A stretch of 8,834 nt of DNA from Chromatiales bacterium (GCA_030614035.1 JAUWKW010000047.1:1-8834); one strand, 5' to 3'; shown: positions 1 through 7,495, counted from the first letter of the stretch. Notes: generated by a model not told the origin, from the letters alone. Program-made: numbers and translations.

Positions 1-75
1 CGCGAAGACTACAATCCACAGGATGCAAAGTTCGCGCTCGAGCGCAGCCTGGAGTTTCTGGGCCAATACCTATAG
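1..75 (+). CDS. C-terminal end of a gene cut by the window edge, possibly dienelactone hydrolase family
   Basis: The first frame is open from base 1 to a TAG at 73-75, giving the last 24 residues of a protein that starts outside the window. The tail reads YNPQDAKFALERSLEFL followed by GQYL. A tyrosine, then an Ala-rich helix with an aromatic/leucine pattern ending in a short F-L-x-x-x-L tail, is how many dienelactone hydrolase (carboxymethylenebutenolidase) type alpha/beta hydrolases finish. No catalytic residue lies in the visible part, so the family is a guess from the tail alone. The reading frame itself is plausible because it ends 22 nt before the end of the convergent downstream gene. 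Other alpha/beta hydrolases, or an unrelated helical C-terminus, cannot be excluded. Confidence 0.5.
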   Translation, partial: REDYNPQDAKFALERSLEFLGQYL

Positions 76-97
76 ACGAAACATACTGCCTTGCCGA

Positions 98-946
98 TCA
101 GGCCTCGTCTGCAATGCGGTTGCGCAGCACCCCGATCCCGCTGATCTCGACCTCGATGACATCCCCCGGTTGCATCCAGACCGGTGGTTTGCGCGCGAAT
201 CCAACGCCGCCAGTCGTGCCTGTACTGATAACATCGCCCGGCCGTAAGAGGCTAAACGTCGAGCAGTATTCGATCAATTCACCAATGCCGAATCGCAGGT
301 CACTGATGGGAGCCGTCTGCATCGTTTGACCGTTGAGCCGGGTCTCCAACGTCAGCTGTGTTGGGTCGGGGACCTCATCGACCGTGACCAGCCACGGTCC
401 AAAACTTCCGCTGTGATGAAAGTTTTTACCCGGTGTGAATTGCGAACCGTGATCCTGGAAATCTCTCAGTGTTCCGTCGTTGAAACAGGAATAACCGGCA
501 ACGTAGTCCAGTGCATCCTCCCTGGCAATATGCCGTGCCTCCCGCCCAATAATCACCGCCAACTCGCCCTCGAAATCGTACTTTTGGGATGCCGTCGGTC
601 TTATCATCGGCTGTTCATGGCCGACCTGACTGTCACCAAATCGCACAAACAGCCATGGGTACTCCGGCACTACGCGTCCCATTTCTTTCATATGGGATAA
701 ATAATTCGCGCCAACACACAAGATCTTTCCCGGATGCGGAATCACCGGCTCGAAAGCAACTGTGTCGAAGGAATGCCGAACACCGTTTTGCGCCGCCTGT
801 TTTGCCTGGGCTAAGGCACCGGCCTCCAGCACGCTGCGCAGATCGGGAAATCGGGCGCAGAAATCATCATGAGGCTCCATCAAGGAGCCCTCATGCACCA
901 GGCCATATGTCGGATGTCCATTAATCCTGTAGCTCGCAAATCGCAT
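98..946 (-). CDS. Fumarylacetoacetate hydrolase (FAH) family protein
   Basis: A 282-residue cytosolic enzyme of the FAH superfamily. These are Mg/Mn-dependent enzymes that cleave or isomerise C-C bonds of beta-diketo or acylpyruvate compounds, often in aromatic or sugar-acid breakdown. Residues 1-70 form the variable N-terminal domain and about 72-278 the FAH fold. Visible family motifs are KILCVGANYLSHMKE (74-88), with the His85/Glu88 pair that fits the catalytic dyad; DFEGEL (124-129), with metal ligands Glu126 and Glu128; FNDGTLRDFQ (155-164), with metal ligand Asp157; the GKNFHH lysine at 174; and the STGTTGGVG turn (241-249). Length is normal for prokaryotic members. The ATG at 944-946 has a strong GGAAGGA Shine-Dalgarno site 7 nt upstream. 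The true substrate is not readable: acylpyruvase, 2-hydroxyhepta-2,4-diene-1,7-dioate isomerase and related activities all share these motifs. The possible dienelactone hydrolase alongside would suit ring-cleavage metabolism, but that is only a hint. Confidence 0.93.
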   Translation of the reverse strand: MRFASYRINGHPTYGLVHEGSLMEPHDDFCARFPDLRSVLEAGALAQAKQAAQNGVRHSFDTVAFEPVIPHPGKILCVGANYLSHMKEMGRVVPEYPWLFVRFGDSQVGHEQPMIRPTASQKYDFEGELAVIIGREARHIAREDALDYVAGYSCFNDGTLRDFQDHGSQFTPGKNFHHSGSFGPWLVTVDEVPDPTQLTLETRLNGQTMQTAPISDLRFGIGELIEYCSTFSLLRPGDVISTGTTGGVGFARKPPVWMQPGDVIEVEISGIGVLRNRIADEA

Positions 947-953
947 CGGCTAA

Positions 954-960
954 TCCTTCC
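954..960 (-). promoter_or_regulatory. Shine-Dalgarno site of the FAH-family gene
   Basis: On the minus strand this reads GGAAGGA and sits 7 nt before the ATG at 946-944. It is the best ribosome binding site in the left half of the window and fixes the start of the FAH-family gene. Confidence 0.8.
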
Positions 961-1076
961 CGACGTGGCTTCCCGCAGTCATGAGTACCGAACTGTCCCA
1001 GGCAAAATGGTCATGTCCAAAACAAAAAGCGACACCGACGCAAGTGCAACTATAAAATGCCGCCTTCGAACGCGCT

Positions 1077-1184
1077 GAATCGTAACCGACACTCTAAGCC
1101 AGAAAGCCCCGCTGAAAAACATCTTCGCCGTTGATTCGCCCGAAATCAGGGCTGCGCGCGACCGCTTAGAGTCGCCTCGGATTC
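1077..1184. repeat. Long-spaced inverted repeat with an internal hairpin in the FAH/MATE divergent gap
   Basis: The arms ACTCTAAGC (1091-1099) and GCTTAGAGT (1164-1172) are perfect 9 bp inverted copies separated by 64 nt. Further out, GAATC (1077-1081) faces GATTC (1180-1184), and CCGA (1086-1089) faces TCGG (1177-1180). Inside, AGCCC (1105-1109) can pair with GGGCT (1149-1153), and TGATT (1132-1136) with AATCA (1144-1148) around a 7 nt loop. The arm centres are about 73 bp apart, close to seven helical turns. This could be a pair of operator half-sites, a structured RNA leader for the MATE gene, or chance. The rest of the 947-1199 gap shows no gene and no strong sigma70 promoter; TAAAAT at 1187-1192 is the best -10-like hexamer. 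Confidence 0.4.
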
Positions 1185-1199
1185 CCTAAAATACGCCGG

Positions 1200-2600
1200 G
1201 TGGCTTCCCCGATACAGACCGGAACGATGAAACTAGGCCAGGGAAAACTAAACCTCACCGAAGACCCGATCGGGAGGTCCATATACTCACTCATGTGGCC
1301 GATGTTGGTCGGCATGCTCGCGATGATGTCCTACAGCATCGCCGATATTTATTTCATCGGCCGGCTCGGAACGATGGAGTTGGCGGCGGTCGCTTTTACA
1401 TTCCCGGTCAATTTTATCGTCGGTGCGATGGCGCTGGGACTGGGGATCGGCACGTCTTCGGTTGCTTCCCGGTTGTTCGGTGCCGGCGAACGGGATGAGA
1501 TTCAACGAATCACGACTCATTCGCTTTTGCTCGCTGTTGCCGCAGGGCTCGTGATCGTGCTGGTTGGCCTCAGCACGATCGAGCCGGTGTTTAAATTACT
1601 CGGTGCAGACGACACGACGCTGCCGATGATCAAGCGGTACATGCGTATCTATTATCTGGGCGGCGTGTTTACTGTCGTTCCGATGATCGGCAGTTCTGTG
1701 CTTCGGGCCAGCGGCGATGCCAAGACACCGGCTAAGATCATGGCGATTTCCGCAATTTTTAACGTCGTGCTGGATCCGATCCTGATTTTTGGCCTGTTTG
1801 GAGTGCCACGACTGGAACTCGAGGGTGCGGCGATCGCCACGGTGCTTGCAAACGTCGGCACCGCAACGGCAGCTTTCAGCATTATTTACTTCCGGGATCA
1901 TCTGATTCGCTTCAGGGCCTCGCAACTGCGCCTGATCAGTGACTCATGGAAAAGGATCCTGCACGTCGGGATCCCTTCGATGACCAGCAGTATGGTCGCA
2001 CCACTGACAACCGCGTTCATCACCTGGCAGGTAGCGCAATTCGGTCAGGAAGCCGTCGCTGGCTTCGGCGTAGCGTCCCGGCTGGAGGCATTATCTCTGT
2101 TGTTATTAATGGCCTGCAGTTCAGCGGTCACGCCGTTCGTCGGCCAGAATTTTGGCGCCGGCAACTACGAACGGGTTCGCGATGGAATGAAATTCGTGTC
2201 TCGATTTTCGATAATCTACGGCGTGACAGTTGCTGCATTTCTGTTCATCGCTTCCTCGTTCATCATCGGTCTGTTTACCGATGATCCGGGTGCGAACGCC
2301 GCGGCGAGCATGCATCTACACCTGGTACCGTGGAGTTACGGAATTCTCGGTCTTTCCATGACATCAGTTGGTGCATTCAACGCAATCGGCAAACCGATGC
2401 CGGCCATGTTGGTATCGCTGTCGCGCACCATTGGCGTTTATGTCCCGTTGGCATTTATTCTGGCCCATCTGCTTGGTTTATTGGGCGTATTCCTGGCCGC
2501 TTTCAGCGCGAATATCATTGCCGGGTCGCTCGGGTATTTCTGGTTCCGTTCGTTGTACGGCTCATTCCTCGCCCAGGAACGTGCCGTTCAACAGGTATGA
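1200..2600 (+). CDS. MATE family multidrug/organic-cation efflux protein
   Basis: An inner-membrane antiporter of the multidrug and toxic compound extrusion family (NorM/DinF-like), which exports organic cations or other drugs in exchange for Na+ or H+. The protein is 466 residues with about 12 hydrophobic segments arranged as two homologous halves (roughly 22-235 and 250-455). Family marks are DPIGRSIYSLMWPM (22-35) before the first helix, ADIYFIGRLG (48-57), GIGTSSVASRLFGAG (82-96), RASGDAKTP (169-177), LDPILIFG (191-198) and, in the second half, FVGQNFGAGN (313-322). The start is uncertain. The GTG at 1200 has no Shine-Dalgarno site. An ATG at 1227 gives 457 residues and keeps the whole family core, but has only a tight GGAA just upstream. 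The TAAAAT at 1187-1192 would place a transcript start near the GTG. No regulator gene is adjacent and the substrate cannot be predicted. The gene ends 116 nt before the PQQ dehydrogenase with no clear terminator between. Confidence 0.93.
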   Translation: MASPIQTGTMKLGQGKLNLTEDPIGRSIYSLMWPMLVGMLAMMSYSIADIYFIGRLGTMELAAVAFTFPVNFIVGAMALGLGIGTSSVASRLFGAGERDEIQRITTHSLLLAVAAGLVIVLVGLSTIEPVFKLLGADDTTLPMIKRYMRIYYLGGVFTVVPMIGSSVLRASGDAKTPAKIMAISAIFNVVLDPILIFGLFGVPRLELEGAAIATVLANVGTATAAFSIIYFRDHLIRFRASQLRLISDSWKRILHVGIPSMTSSMVAPLTTAFITWQVAQFGQEAVAGFGVASRLEALSLLLLMACSSAVTPFVGQNFGAGNYERVRDGMKFVSRFSIIYGVTVAAFLFIASSFIIGLFTDDPGANAAASMHLHLVPWSYGILGLSMTSVGAFNAIGKPMPAMLVSLSRTIGVYVPLAFILAHLLGLLGVFLAAFSANIIAGSLGYFWFRSLYGSFLAQERAVQQV

Positions 2601-2716
2601 GTGAGACGCGTGAGTCACCGGCGCCGAACTTTGGCAGATTAGGATTGTCGGTGCACTATCGGCGCGTAACACGATCATAATTCATCGGACGTAAAACAAG
2701 CGGCAGTCCAAAAGCG

Positions 2717-4657
2717 ATGAAATTCGCAGCTTTGGTTTCAAGCGTACTGACTATGTTGCTGGCATTGTTTGCCGGCCCTGCGCAAGGCGGCGACTGGTCT
2801 CACTACGGTGGGGACCAGGGTGGTACGCGGTTCTCCGAATTGACGCAGGTAAACCGGTCGAATGTCGGCCAGCTACGCGTCGCGTGGCAAGTGCGGACCG
2901 GCGCTGCACAACGCCGTGGGCCATTGTTGGCCGCGAGTCAGTTCCAGGCAACCCCAATTATCACCCCCGCCGCTGCGGGCAGCAGCGTTGTGGTTTGTAC
3001 GCCGTGGAACCGCATTATCGCGTTAGATCCGGAAACGGGAGAAACACGTTGGGAGTTCGATCCCAAACTCAGGGCAACCCCGCTGTATAACTGCCGGGGT
3101 GTCAGCTATTGGGAGGATCCACTGACGCCGGCGACCGAACCCTGCAGGCACCGCATCTTCTCCGGCACCGGTGATTTGCGCCTGCTTGCACTGGACGCGC
3201 GGACCGGTCAGCCTTGCGATGGCTTCGGTATCGGTGGTGAAGTACGGATCGAACCACTGATCATAGAAGACAGCCCGGAATATAAACGCGGAGAAGTGAA
3301 ATTCTTTTCGCCGCCGGTGATCGTGCGCGGAATTGTCGTGCTCGGTTCTGGAACCTTTGCGAAGAACAAACGCGTTCGCAATCCTTCAGGGGCGCTGCGC
3401 GGTTTTGATGCGCGAAGCGGGCAGCTTAGGTGGACTTTCGATCCCATCCCAAGATCTGCCGACGACCCGGAGCACGGCAACTGGAGCCCTGCAGCACTCG
3501 AAGAGGCGGGAGCTGCCAGCGCCTGGGCGCCGCTATCCGGTGATGAAGAACTCGGGTTGGTCTTTGCACCGACATCGAGCGCTTCACCGGATTTCTACGG
3601 GGGATTTCGCCCCGGTGAAAACCGATATGCGAACTCTACTGTCGCACTCGATGCACAGACGGGCAAAGTTGCCTGGCACTTTCAGAACATTCACCACGAT
3701 GTTTGGGATTGGGATTCACCAGCACAGCCAATCGCCGCGGATTTGGAAATCAACGGCGAACGGAAACCGATCGTAATCCAGTTGACCAAGCAAGGGCTCG
3801 TGTTTGTATTTGACCGCCGCACCGGAAAGCCAATCTTCGAAATCGAAGAGCGGCCAGTGGCTCAGGATGGGTTACCGGGAGATGTGCTCTCAACCACTCA
3901 GCCATTTCCCAAAGCGCCGCCGCCACTTAGCAGTGCCAGCATTTATCCGGAAGACGCCTGGGGCATCACTGTCTGGGAGCGTGAATTCTGCCGGAGAGCG
4001 ATTGCGAGCCATGACCACGGCCCAGCATTTACTCCGGTGAAGGAAAAGGGGACGGTCAGTGTTTCCAGCATCAACAACTGGGCCGGCGGTGCATTCGATC
4101 GCTCCCGCAATCTCCTGATCACCAATGCGTCAAATCTGTTCTGGATCACGCAGGCAATACCGGAAGCCGAATACGATCGAAAGAAATTTTCCTCCCTGGG
4201 TCAACCAGCGGAAGTGGTGGAAGGTTTGGGTTACGCCTTCATTCGAAACCCGCTGTTGTCACCGTTGGGCATCCCGTGCACGGCTCCACCGTGGGGAAAA
4301 CTGGTCGCGGTTGATCTCATCGACGGTACGATTCGCTGGTCCGTGCCTCTGGGCCACATCGGCAAGCTCGCGCCAATACCGCGGCCACTGCAATGGGGAA
4401 CCCCCGGTACCGCGGGTGGGCCGATCGTCACGGCCGGTGGTCTCGTATTTATCGGTGCTACCACCGACGAATTATTCCGGGCGTTTGATGTCGAAACCGG
4501 TCAGGAACTCTGGTCCGCGAGATTGCCGACCGCGGCTCACGCCACCCCCATGACGTATGCGGTTGGCGGAAAACAATTCATACTGATCGCCGCCGGCGGT
4601 CATGTGTGGCAATACCCGAAGATTTCCGACCACATCATTGCATTCGCCCTGCCATAA
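2717..4657 (+). CDS. PQQ-dependent dehydrogenase, Gcd-like, secreted and lacking the membrane anchor
   Basis: A 646-residue quinoprotein with an eight-bladed propeller. It oxidises a sugar or alcohol in the periplasm using pyrroloquinoline quinone and passes electrons to the respiratory chain. Residues 1-24 are a signal peptide (Lys2, hydrophobic core, small residues before AQG). The rest aligns by eye with the periplasmic domain of E. coli membrane glucose dehydrogenase: GGDQGGTRFSELTQVN (31-46), VVCTPWNRIIALD (92-104), YNCRGVSYWE (124-133), SGALRGFDARSGQLRW (224-239), HHDVWDWD (326-333), WAGGAFD (455-461) and AAGGH (625-629). Counting from those blocks, Asp331 matches catalytic Asp466 of E. 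coli, Lys358 matches Lys493, Asn470 matches Asn607, Asp584 matches Asp730 and His629 matches His775. E. coli Gcd is about 800 residues with five N-terminal membrane helices; these are absent here. The substrate may therefore not be glucose. No PQQ synthesis gene is in the window. The ATG lacks a good Shine-Dalgarno site, but the signal peptide supports this start. A terminator follows directly. Confidence 0.93.
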   Translation: MKFAALVSSVLTMLLALFAGPAQGGDWSHYGGDQGGTRFSELTQVNRSNVGQLRVAWQVRTGAAQRRGPLLAASQFQATPIITPAAAGSSVVVCTPWNRIIALDPETGETRWEFDPKLRATPLYNCRGVSYWEDPLTPATEPCRHRIFSGTGDLRLLALDARTGQPCDGFGIGGEVRIEPLIIEDSPEYKRGEVKFFSPPVIVRGIVVLGSGTFAKNKRVRNPSGALRGFDARSGQLRWTFDPIPRSADDPEHGNWSPAALEEAGAASAWAPLSGDEELGLVFAPTSSASPDFYGGFRPGENRYANSTVALDAQTGKVAWHFQNIHHDVWDWDSPAQPIAADLEINGERKPIVIQLTKQGLVFVFDRRTGKPIFEIEERPVAQDGLPGDVLSTTQPFPKAPPPLSSASIYPEDAWGITVWEREFCRRAIASHDHGPAFTPVKEKGTVSVSSINNWAGGAFDRSRNLLITNASNLFWITQAIPEAEYDRKKFSSLGQPAEVVEGLGYAFIRNPLLSPLGIPCTAPPWGKLVAVDLIDGTIRWSVPLGHIGKLAPIPRPLQWGTPGTAGGPIVTAGGLVFIGATTDELFRAFDVETGQELWSARLPTAAHATPMTYAVGGKQFILIAAGGHVWQYPKISDHIIAFALP

Positions 4658-4660
4658 CCC

Positions 4661-4692
4661 AGCCGATGTGGCATTATCACCGTCGGCTTTTC
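4661..4692 (+). terminator. Intrinsic terminator after the PQQ dehydrogenase gene
   Basis: Three bases past the TAA stop, AGCCGA (4661-4666) pairs perfectly with TCGGCT (4683-4688), and an inner GTG (4668-4670) can pair with CAC (4678-4680). A short T run follows (TTTTCT, from 4688, its first T being in the stem). Position, stem and T run all fit Rho-independent termination, though the tract is short and readthrough into the VOC gene is possible. Confidence 0.65.
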
Positions 4693-4727
4693 TCAAGTCA
4701 TGTGATCGGAGTCTGCGAGAACGCATC

Positions 4728-5426
4728 ATGTCGTCGCTCGGGCGATTCCTCGAGATCAGCATCCCCACGGAGGATGTGGCGGATTCATTAAGCTTTTACA
4801 AGCGACTTGGTTTTTGGGAATTGCCCGTCGGTGACATCCGTCCATACAACTACGCCGTAGTTAGCGACGGTTCGGTCTGCATCGGCCTCCATGCCGACGG
4901 CGTCGATCAATTGTCGCTGAGTTTCGTAAAACCAGATGTAGCCCGTCACTCCAGAACCTTCCGCGATCTCGGCCTGGAACTCGAATTCGAGCGCCTGGCA
5001 GACGACGAATTTAACGAGGCTGCCGTGGCCGACCCCGATGGTCACCACGCACTTTTGCTGGAGGCAAGTACGTTTTCGTCGTCACCGTTGGAAGAGCACC
5101 ATTCACCGTTAGTTGGTCCCCTATATTCCATCAGCCTTGCCTGTGCGCACTTGGAATCGTCGCTCGAGTTCTGGGAACTATTAGGATTTGAACTCGCGGA
5201 CGCTGGGCCGGGACGCAGGGTTTGCATCGAGGCATCCGACCTGCGCATGGAACTGCGGGAAGAGAGTCGGCGGCGGCCCCCGGTGCTGAATTTCCGGCCC
5301 AGTAACCTGCAACAATGCCTGATGGCACTGGAACAACAAGACATCGATGCAAAACTCAGTGGGGAACGCTGCAGCTTGAAAGCGCCGGAAGGCACCGCAC
5401 TGGTTCTGGAAGGGTTTGAGCCGTAG
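4728..5426 (+). CDS. Two-domain VOC/glyoxalase-like protein
   Basis: A 232-residue cytosolic protein with two vicinal-oxygen-chelate domains in tandem (about 5-116 and 130-230). VOC proteins include glyoxalase I, ring-cleaving dioxygenases, epimerases and drug-binding resistance proteins. Each half opens with a beta strand followed by a helix ending in F-Y/W-x-x-LGF (SLSFYKRLGF 20-29; SLEFWELLGF 145-154). The first half also shows the ADPDGH turn (101-106) and ends in ALLLEA (108-113); the second ends in ALVLEGF (224-230). In the first half Glu9, His55 and Glu112 sit where metal ligands are expected. In the second half the Glu9 position is Ser134 and His55 becomes Ser170, so it may not bind metal. 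The ATG at 4728 is preferred to an upstream in-frame ATG at 4602, which lies inside the dehydrogenase gene and ahead of the terminator. The Shine-Dalgarno site is weak (GAGA, 7 nt away). The substrate is unknown; true glyoxalase I is not indicated. Confidence 0.85.
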   Translation: MSSLGRFLEISIPTEDVADSLSFYKRLGFWELPVGDIRPYNYAVVSDGSVCIGLHADGVDQLSLSFVKPDVARHSRTFRDLGLELEFERLADDEFNEAAVADPDGHHALLLEASTFSSSPLEEHHSPLVGPLYSISLACAHLESSLEFWELLGFELADAGPGRRVCIEASDLRMELREESRRRPPVLNFRPSNLQQCLMALEQQDIDAKLSGERCSLKAPEGTALVLEGFEP

Positions 5427-5450
5427 CCGGCTATCGAAGGGATCGGCTAC
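5423..5450. terminator. Stem-loop at the VOC/acs convergent junction (weak, no U-tract)
   Basis: GTAGCCG (5423-5429), which contains the VOC stop codon, pairs perfectly with CGGCTAC (5444-5450) over a 14 nt loop. The palindrome TAGCCGGCTA (5424-5433) overlaps it. A second hairpin, GCCTG/CAGGC (5476-5480 with 5488-5492, 7 nt loop), overlaps the acs stop. Neither has a T run on either strand. They may protect or help end the two converging transcripts, but are not textbook intrinsic terminators. Confidence 0.35.
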
Positions 5451-5486
5451 CCGACGTTTACCGTTAACGCTCCGAGCCTGCTGGAT

Positions 5487-7451
5487 TCAGGCATCGCCGC
5501 GAAGCTGATCCAGAATCGCTTCATCCTCGAGTGTCGACGTGTCCTCGGTGATCTGCTCGCCTTTGGCAATAGTTCTAAGTAACCGGCGCATGATCTTACC
5601 GGAGCGAGTTTTCGGTAGGTTATCGGCGAAACGGATGTCGTCGGGCTTGGCAATCGCTCCGACTTCCTCTCCGACCCAGCTGCGCAGTTCGCCGGTCAAT
5701 GCCTCGGCCTCGGTACCGGTTGGACGCTCACCTTTAAGCACGACATAGGCAAAGATCGCCTCGCCCTTGACGTCATGGGGTCGCCCAACCACCGCTGCCT
5801 CGGCCACGCGCTCATGTGCGACCAGCGCCGATTCGACCTCCATCGTGCCCAAACGGTGTCCGGCAACATTGAGCACGTCGTCGATCCGGCCCATGATCCA
5901 GTAATAACCGTCCGCGTCACGATGTGCACTGTCACCGGCAACGTAGAGCCGGTTGTCGAACTTCTGCCAGTAGGTATCGATGTACCGTTGATTGTCGCCC
6001 CATATGGTGCGAAGCATCGAAGGCCAGGGCTTCCTGATGACAAGGTATCCACCGGCCTCGGGAGAGTCGATTGCGTCACCGTTTTCGTCGACTATATCGG
6101 CTTCGATACCCGGCAACGGTCGGGTGCATGAACCCGGTTTAGTCGCCGTTACGCCAGGAATCGGAGTAATCATGATTGAACCGGTTTCGGTCTGCCACCA
6201 TGTATCGACGATCGGGACCTCATCACGGCCAATGACCCGCCGATACCACATCCATGCTTCGGGATTGATGGGCTCACCAACGGTGCCCAGCAATCGTATT
6301 CGCGAAAGATCATAGGACTGCGGAAACTGATCGCCCAACTTCATCAGGGCACGGATTGCAGTCGGAGCAGTATAGAAAACCGTGACGCCATGTTTTTCAC
6401 AAATGCTCCAGAACCGTCCACCATCGGGGTAGGTCGGCGCACCCTCGTATATGACAATCGTCGCGCCCGCCGCAAGCGGCCCATAAGCTACGTAGCTGTG
6501 CCCGGTAATCCAGCCCACATCGGCCGTGCACCAGAAAATGTCATCGTCGTGCAGATCGAACACCCACTCGTTGGTGATCTTCGCGTTTAGCAGGTATCCC
6601 GCAGCGGCATGTTGAATGCCCTTGGGCTTGCCGGTAGAGCCGGAGGTATACAGCAAGAATAACGGGTGTTCCGAGTCGACGAAGGTCGGCTGACACTCGG
6701 CCGGTTGATCCGCAACCGCGTCGGCCCACCAAACGTCGCGGCCCTCCTCCATGTTGATCTCCTGACCGCTACGCTTCAGTACGATGACCTTTTCGATCGT
6801 TGAACAGCCGCTGGCAAGCGCCTTATCGGTAGCAGCCTTGAGCTCGACTACACGGCCACCCCGGTTTCCTCCGTCGGCGGTAATCACCGCACGCGCCCCG
6901 GCATCTTCGATGCGATCCTTCAGCGATTTTGCCGAAAAGCCACCGAATACGACCGAATGAACTGCGCCAATTCGCGCACAGGCCTGCATTGCGATCACGG
7001 CTTCTGGAACCATCGGCATGTAAATTACAATTCGGTCTCCCGCTTCGATGCCGATAGTTTTTAAACCATTCGCAAAGCGGCATACCTCGGCGGTTAGCTC
7101 GGCATAGCTCAATGAACGAGTGTCGCCTTCTTCCCCTTCGAAAATTATCGCCGGTTTGTCCCCTCGCGACTCAAGGTGGATGTCCAGGCAGTTGTAGGAA
7201 ACATTGAGCGTGCCGCCCCGAAACCAGGCGTAGTTTGGTGCTGAGGATTCGTCTAGTATCTGGTCGAAAGGCTGCTGCCACCGAATTGTCTCGCGGGCCA
7301 GGTCGCCCCAGTAGCCTAGGTAGTCGGTCGCGGCTTTCGCGTACAGGGCCTCGAGATCGGCCGCTTTGATCGTCGCACTGTCGATAAACTCTTGTGGCGG
7401 TGGGAAGCTGCGCTGTTCGTTGAGAATTGATTCTATTTTGTTATCGCTCAC
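5487..7451 (-). CDS. acs: Acetyl-CoA synthetase, AMP-forming (EC 6.2.1.1)
   Basis: A cytosolic enzyme that activates acetate with ATP and CoA to acetyl-CoA, AMP and pyrophosphate, feeding the TCA and glyoxylate cycles. With the start chosen here it has 654 residues, against 652 in Salmonella/E. coli Acs. Motifs in order are the ATP loop [11 protein letters not shown] (268-278), VGEP (391-394), DTWWQTETG (416-424), whose second Trp (Trp419) matches the residue limiting the pocket to short acyl groups, YVAGD (503-507), [16 protein letters not shown] (521-536) and [11 protein letters not shown] (613-623). Lys619 in the last motif is the conserved lysine regulated by acetylation in other bacteria. 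The GTG at 7451-7449 is preferred because AGGGA lies 7 nt upstream and its N-terminus ([18 protein letters not shown]) is family-like. An in-frame GTG at 7496 would add 15 unrelated residues and run through a palindrome. The gene is 65 nt downstream of the fructosamine-kinase-family gene. Confidence 0.97.
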   Translation of the reverse strand: MSDNKIESILNEQRSFPPPQEFIDSATIKAADLEALYAKAATDYLGYWGDLARETIRWQQPFDQILDESSAPNYAWFRGGTLNVSYNCLDIHLESRGDKPAIIFEGEEGDTRSLSYAELTAEVCRFANGLKTIGIEAGDRIVIYMPMVPEAVIAMQACARIGAVHSVVFGGFSAKSLKDRIEDAGARAVITADGGNRGGRVVELKAATDKALASGCSTIEKVIVLKRSGQEINMEEGRDVWWADAVADQPAECQPTFVDSEHPLFLLYTSGSTGKPKGIQHAAAGYLLNAKITNEWVFDLHDDDIFWCTADVGWITGHSYVAYGPLAAGATIVIYEGAPTYPDGGRFWSICEKHGVTVFYTAPTAIRALMKLGDQFPQSYDLSRIRLLGTVGEPINPEAWMWYRRVIGRDEVPIVDTWWQTETGSIMITPIPGVTATKPGSCTRPLPGIEADIVDENGDAIDSPEAGGYLVIRKPWPSMLRTIWGDNQRYIDTYWQKFDNRLYVAGDSAHRDADGYYWIMGRIDDVLNVAGHRLGTMEVESALVAHERVAEAAVVGRPHDVKGEAIFAYVVLKGERPTGTEAEALTGELRSWVGEEVGAIAKPDDIRFADNLPKTRSGKIMRRLLRTIAKGEQITEDTSTLEDEAILDQLRGDA

Positions 7452-7458
7452 GATATTG

Positions 7459-7463
7459 TCCCT
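7459..7463 (-). promoter_or_regulatory. Shine-Dalgarno site that decides the acs start
   Basis: AGGGA on the minus strand, 7 nt before the GTG at 7451-7449. The alternative GTG at 7496 has no comparable site, so this supports the shorter protein. Confidence 0.7.
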
Positions 7464-7479
7464 GGAAGATAGCCCTGAC

Positions 7480-7495
7480 TGACCATGCATGGTCA
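7480..7495. promoter_or_regulatory. Perfect 16 bp palindrome upstream of acs, candidate operator
   Basis: TGACCATGCATGGTCA is identical to its reverse complement over all 16 bases, with 8 bp arms and no spacer. It lies in the 65 nt gap between the fructosamine-kinase-family gene and acs, 29 nt before the preferred acs GTG. It fits a dimeric repressor or activator site. The lack of a loop makes it a poor RNA hairpin or terminator. No regulator gene is in the window to pair it with. Confidence 0.45.

Noticed and set aside
326..700. 124-codon plus-strand open frame opposite the FAH-family gene
   Set aside because: It lies wholly antisense to a gene with clear family motifs, has no family likeness and no ribosome binding site; it is a shadow of the GC-rich codon pattern.
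1596..1925. 109-codon minus-strand open frame inside the MATE gene
   Set aside because: Low-complexity, charged translation with no family likeness, fully antisense to an intact MATE coding region.
2619..2626. CGGCGCCG palindrome and a nearby CATAAT (2676-2681) upstream of the PQQ dehydrogenase
   Set aside because: An 8 bp GC palindrome is common in this base composition, and CATAAT has no matching -35 at normal spacing, so I do not call a promoter or operator.
3333..3776. 147-codon and neighbouring open frames (also 4125-4553) inside the PQQ dehydrogenase gene
   Set aside because: They are alternative-frame shadows. The main frame carries all propeller and cofactor motifs without interruption, so there is no frameshift or overprinted gene to support.
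4602..4727. Upstream in-frame extension of the VOC gene giving 274 residues
   Set aside because: The extra 42 residues are encoded within the end of the dehydrogenase gene and its terminator, do not resemble a VOC N-terminus, and the ATG at 4728 starts exactly before the first VOC strand.
5696..6131. Open frames of 118-127 codons overlapping acs in other frames
   Set aside because: acs is full length and motif-complete across this region; the overlapping frames have no family likeness.
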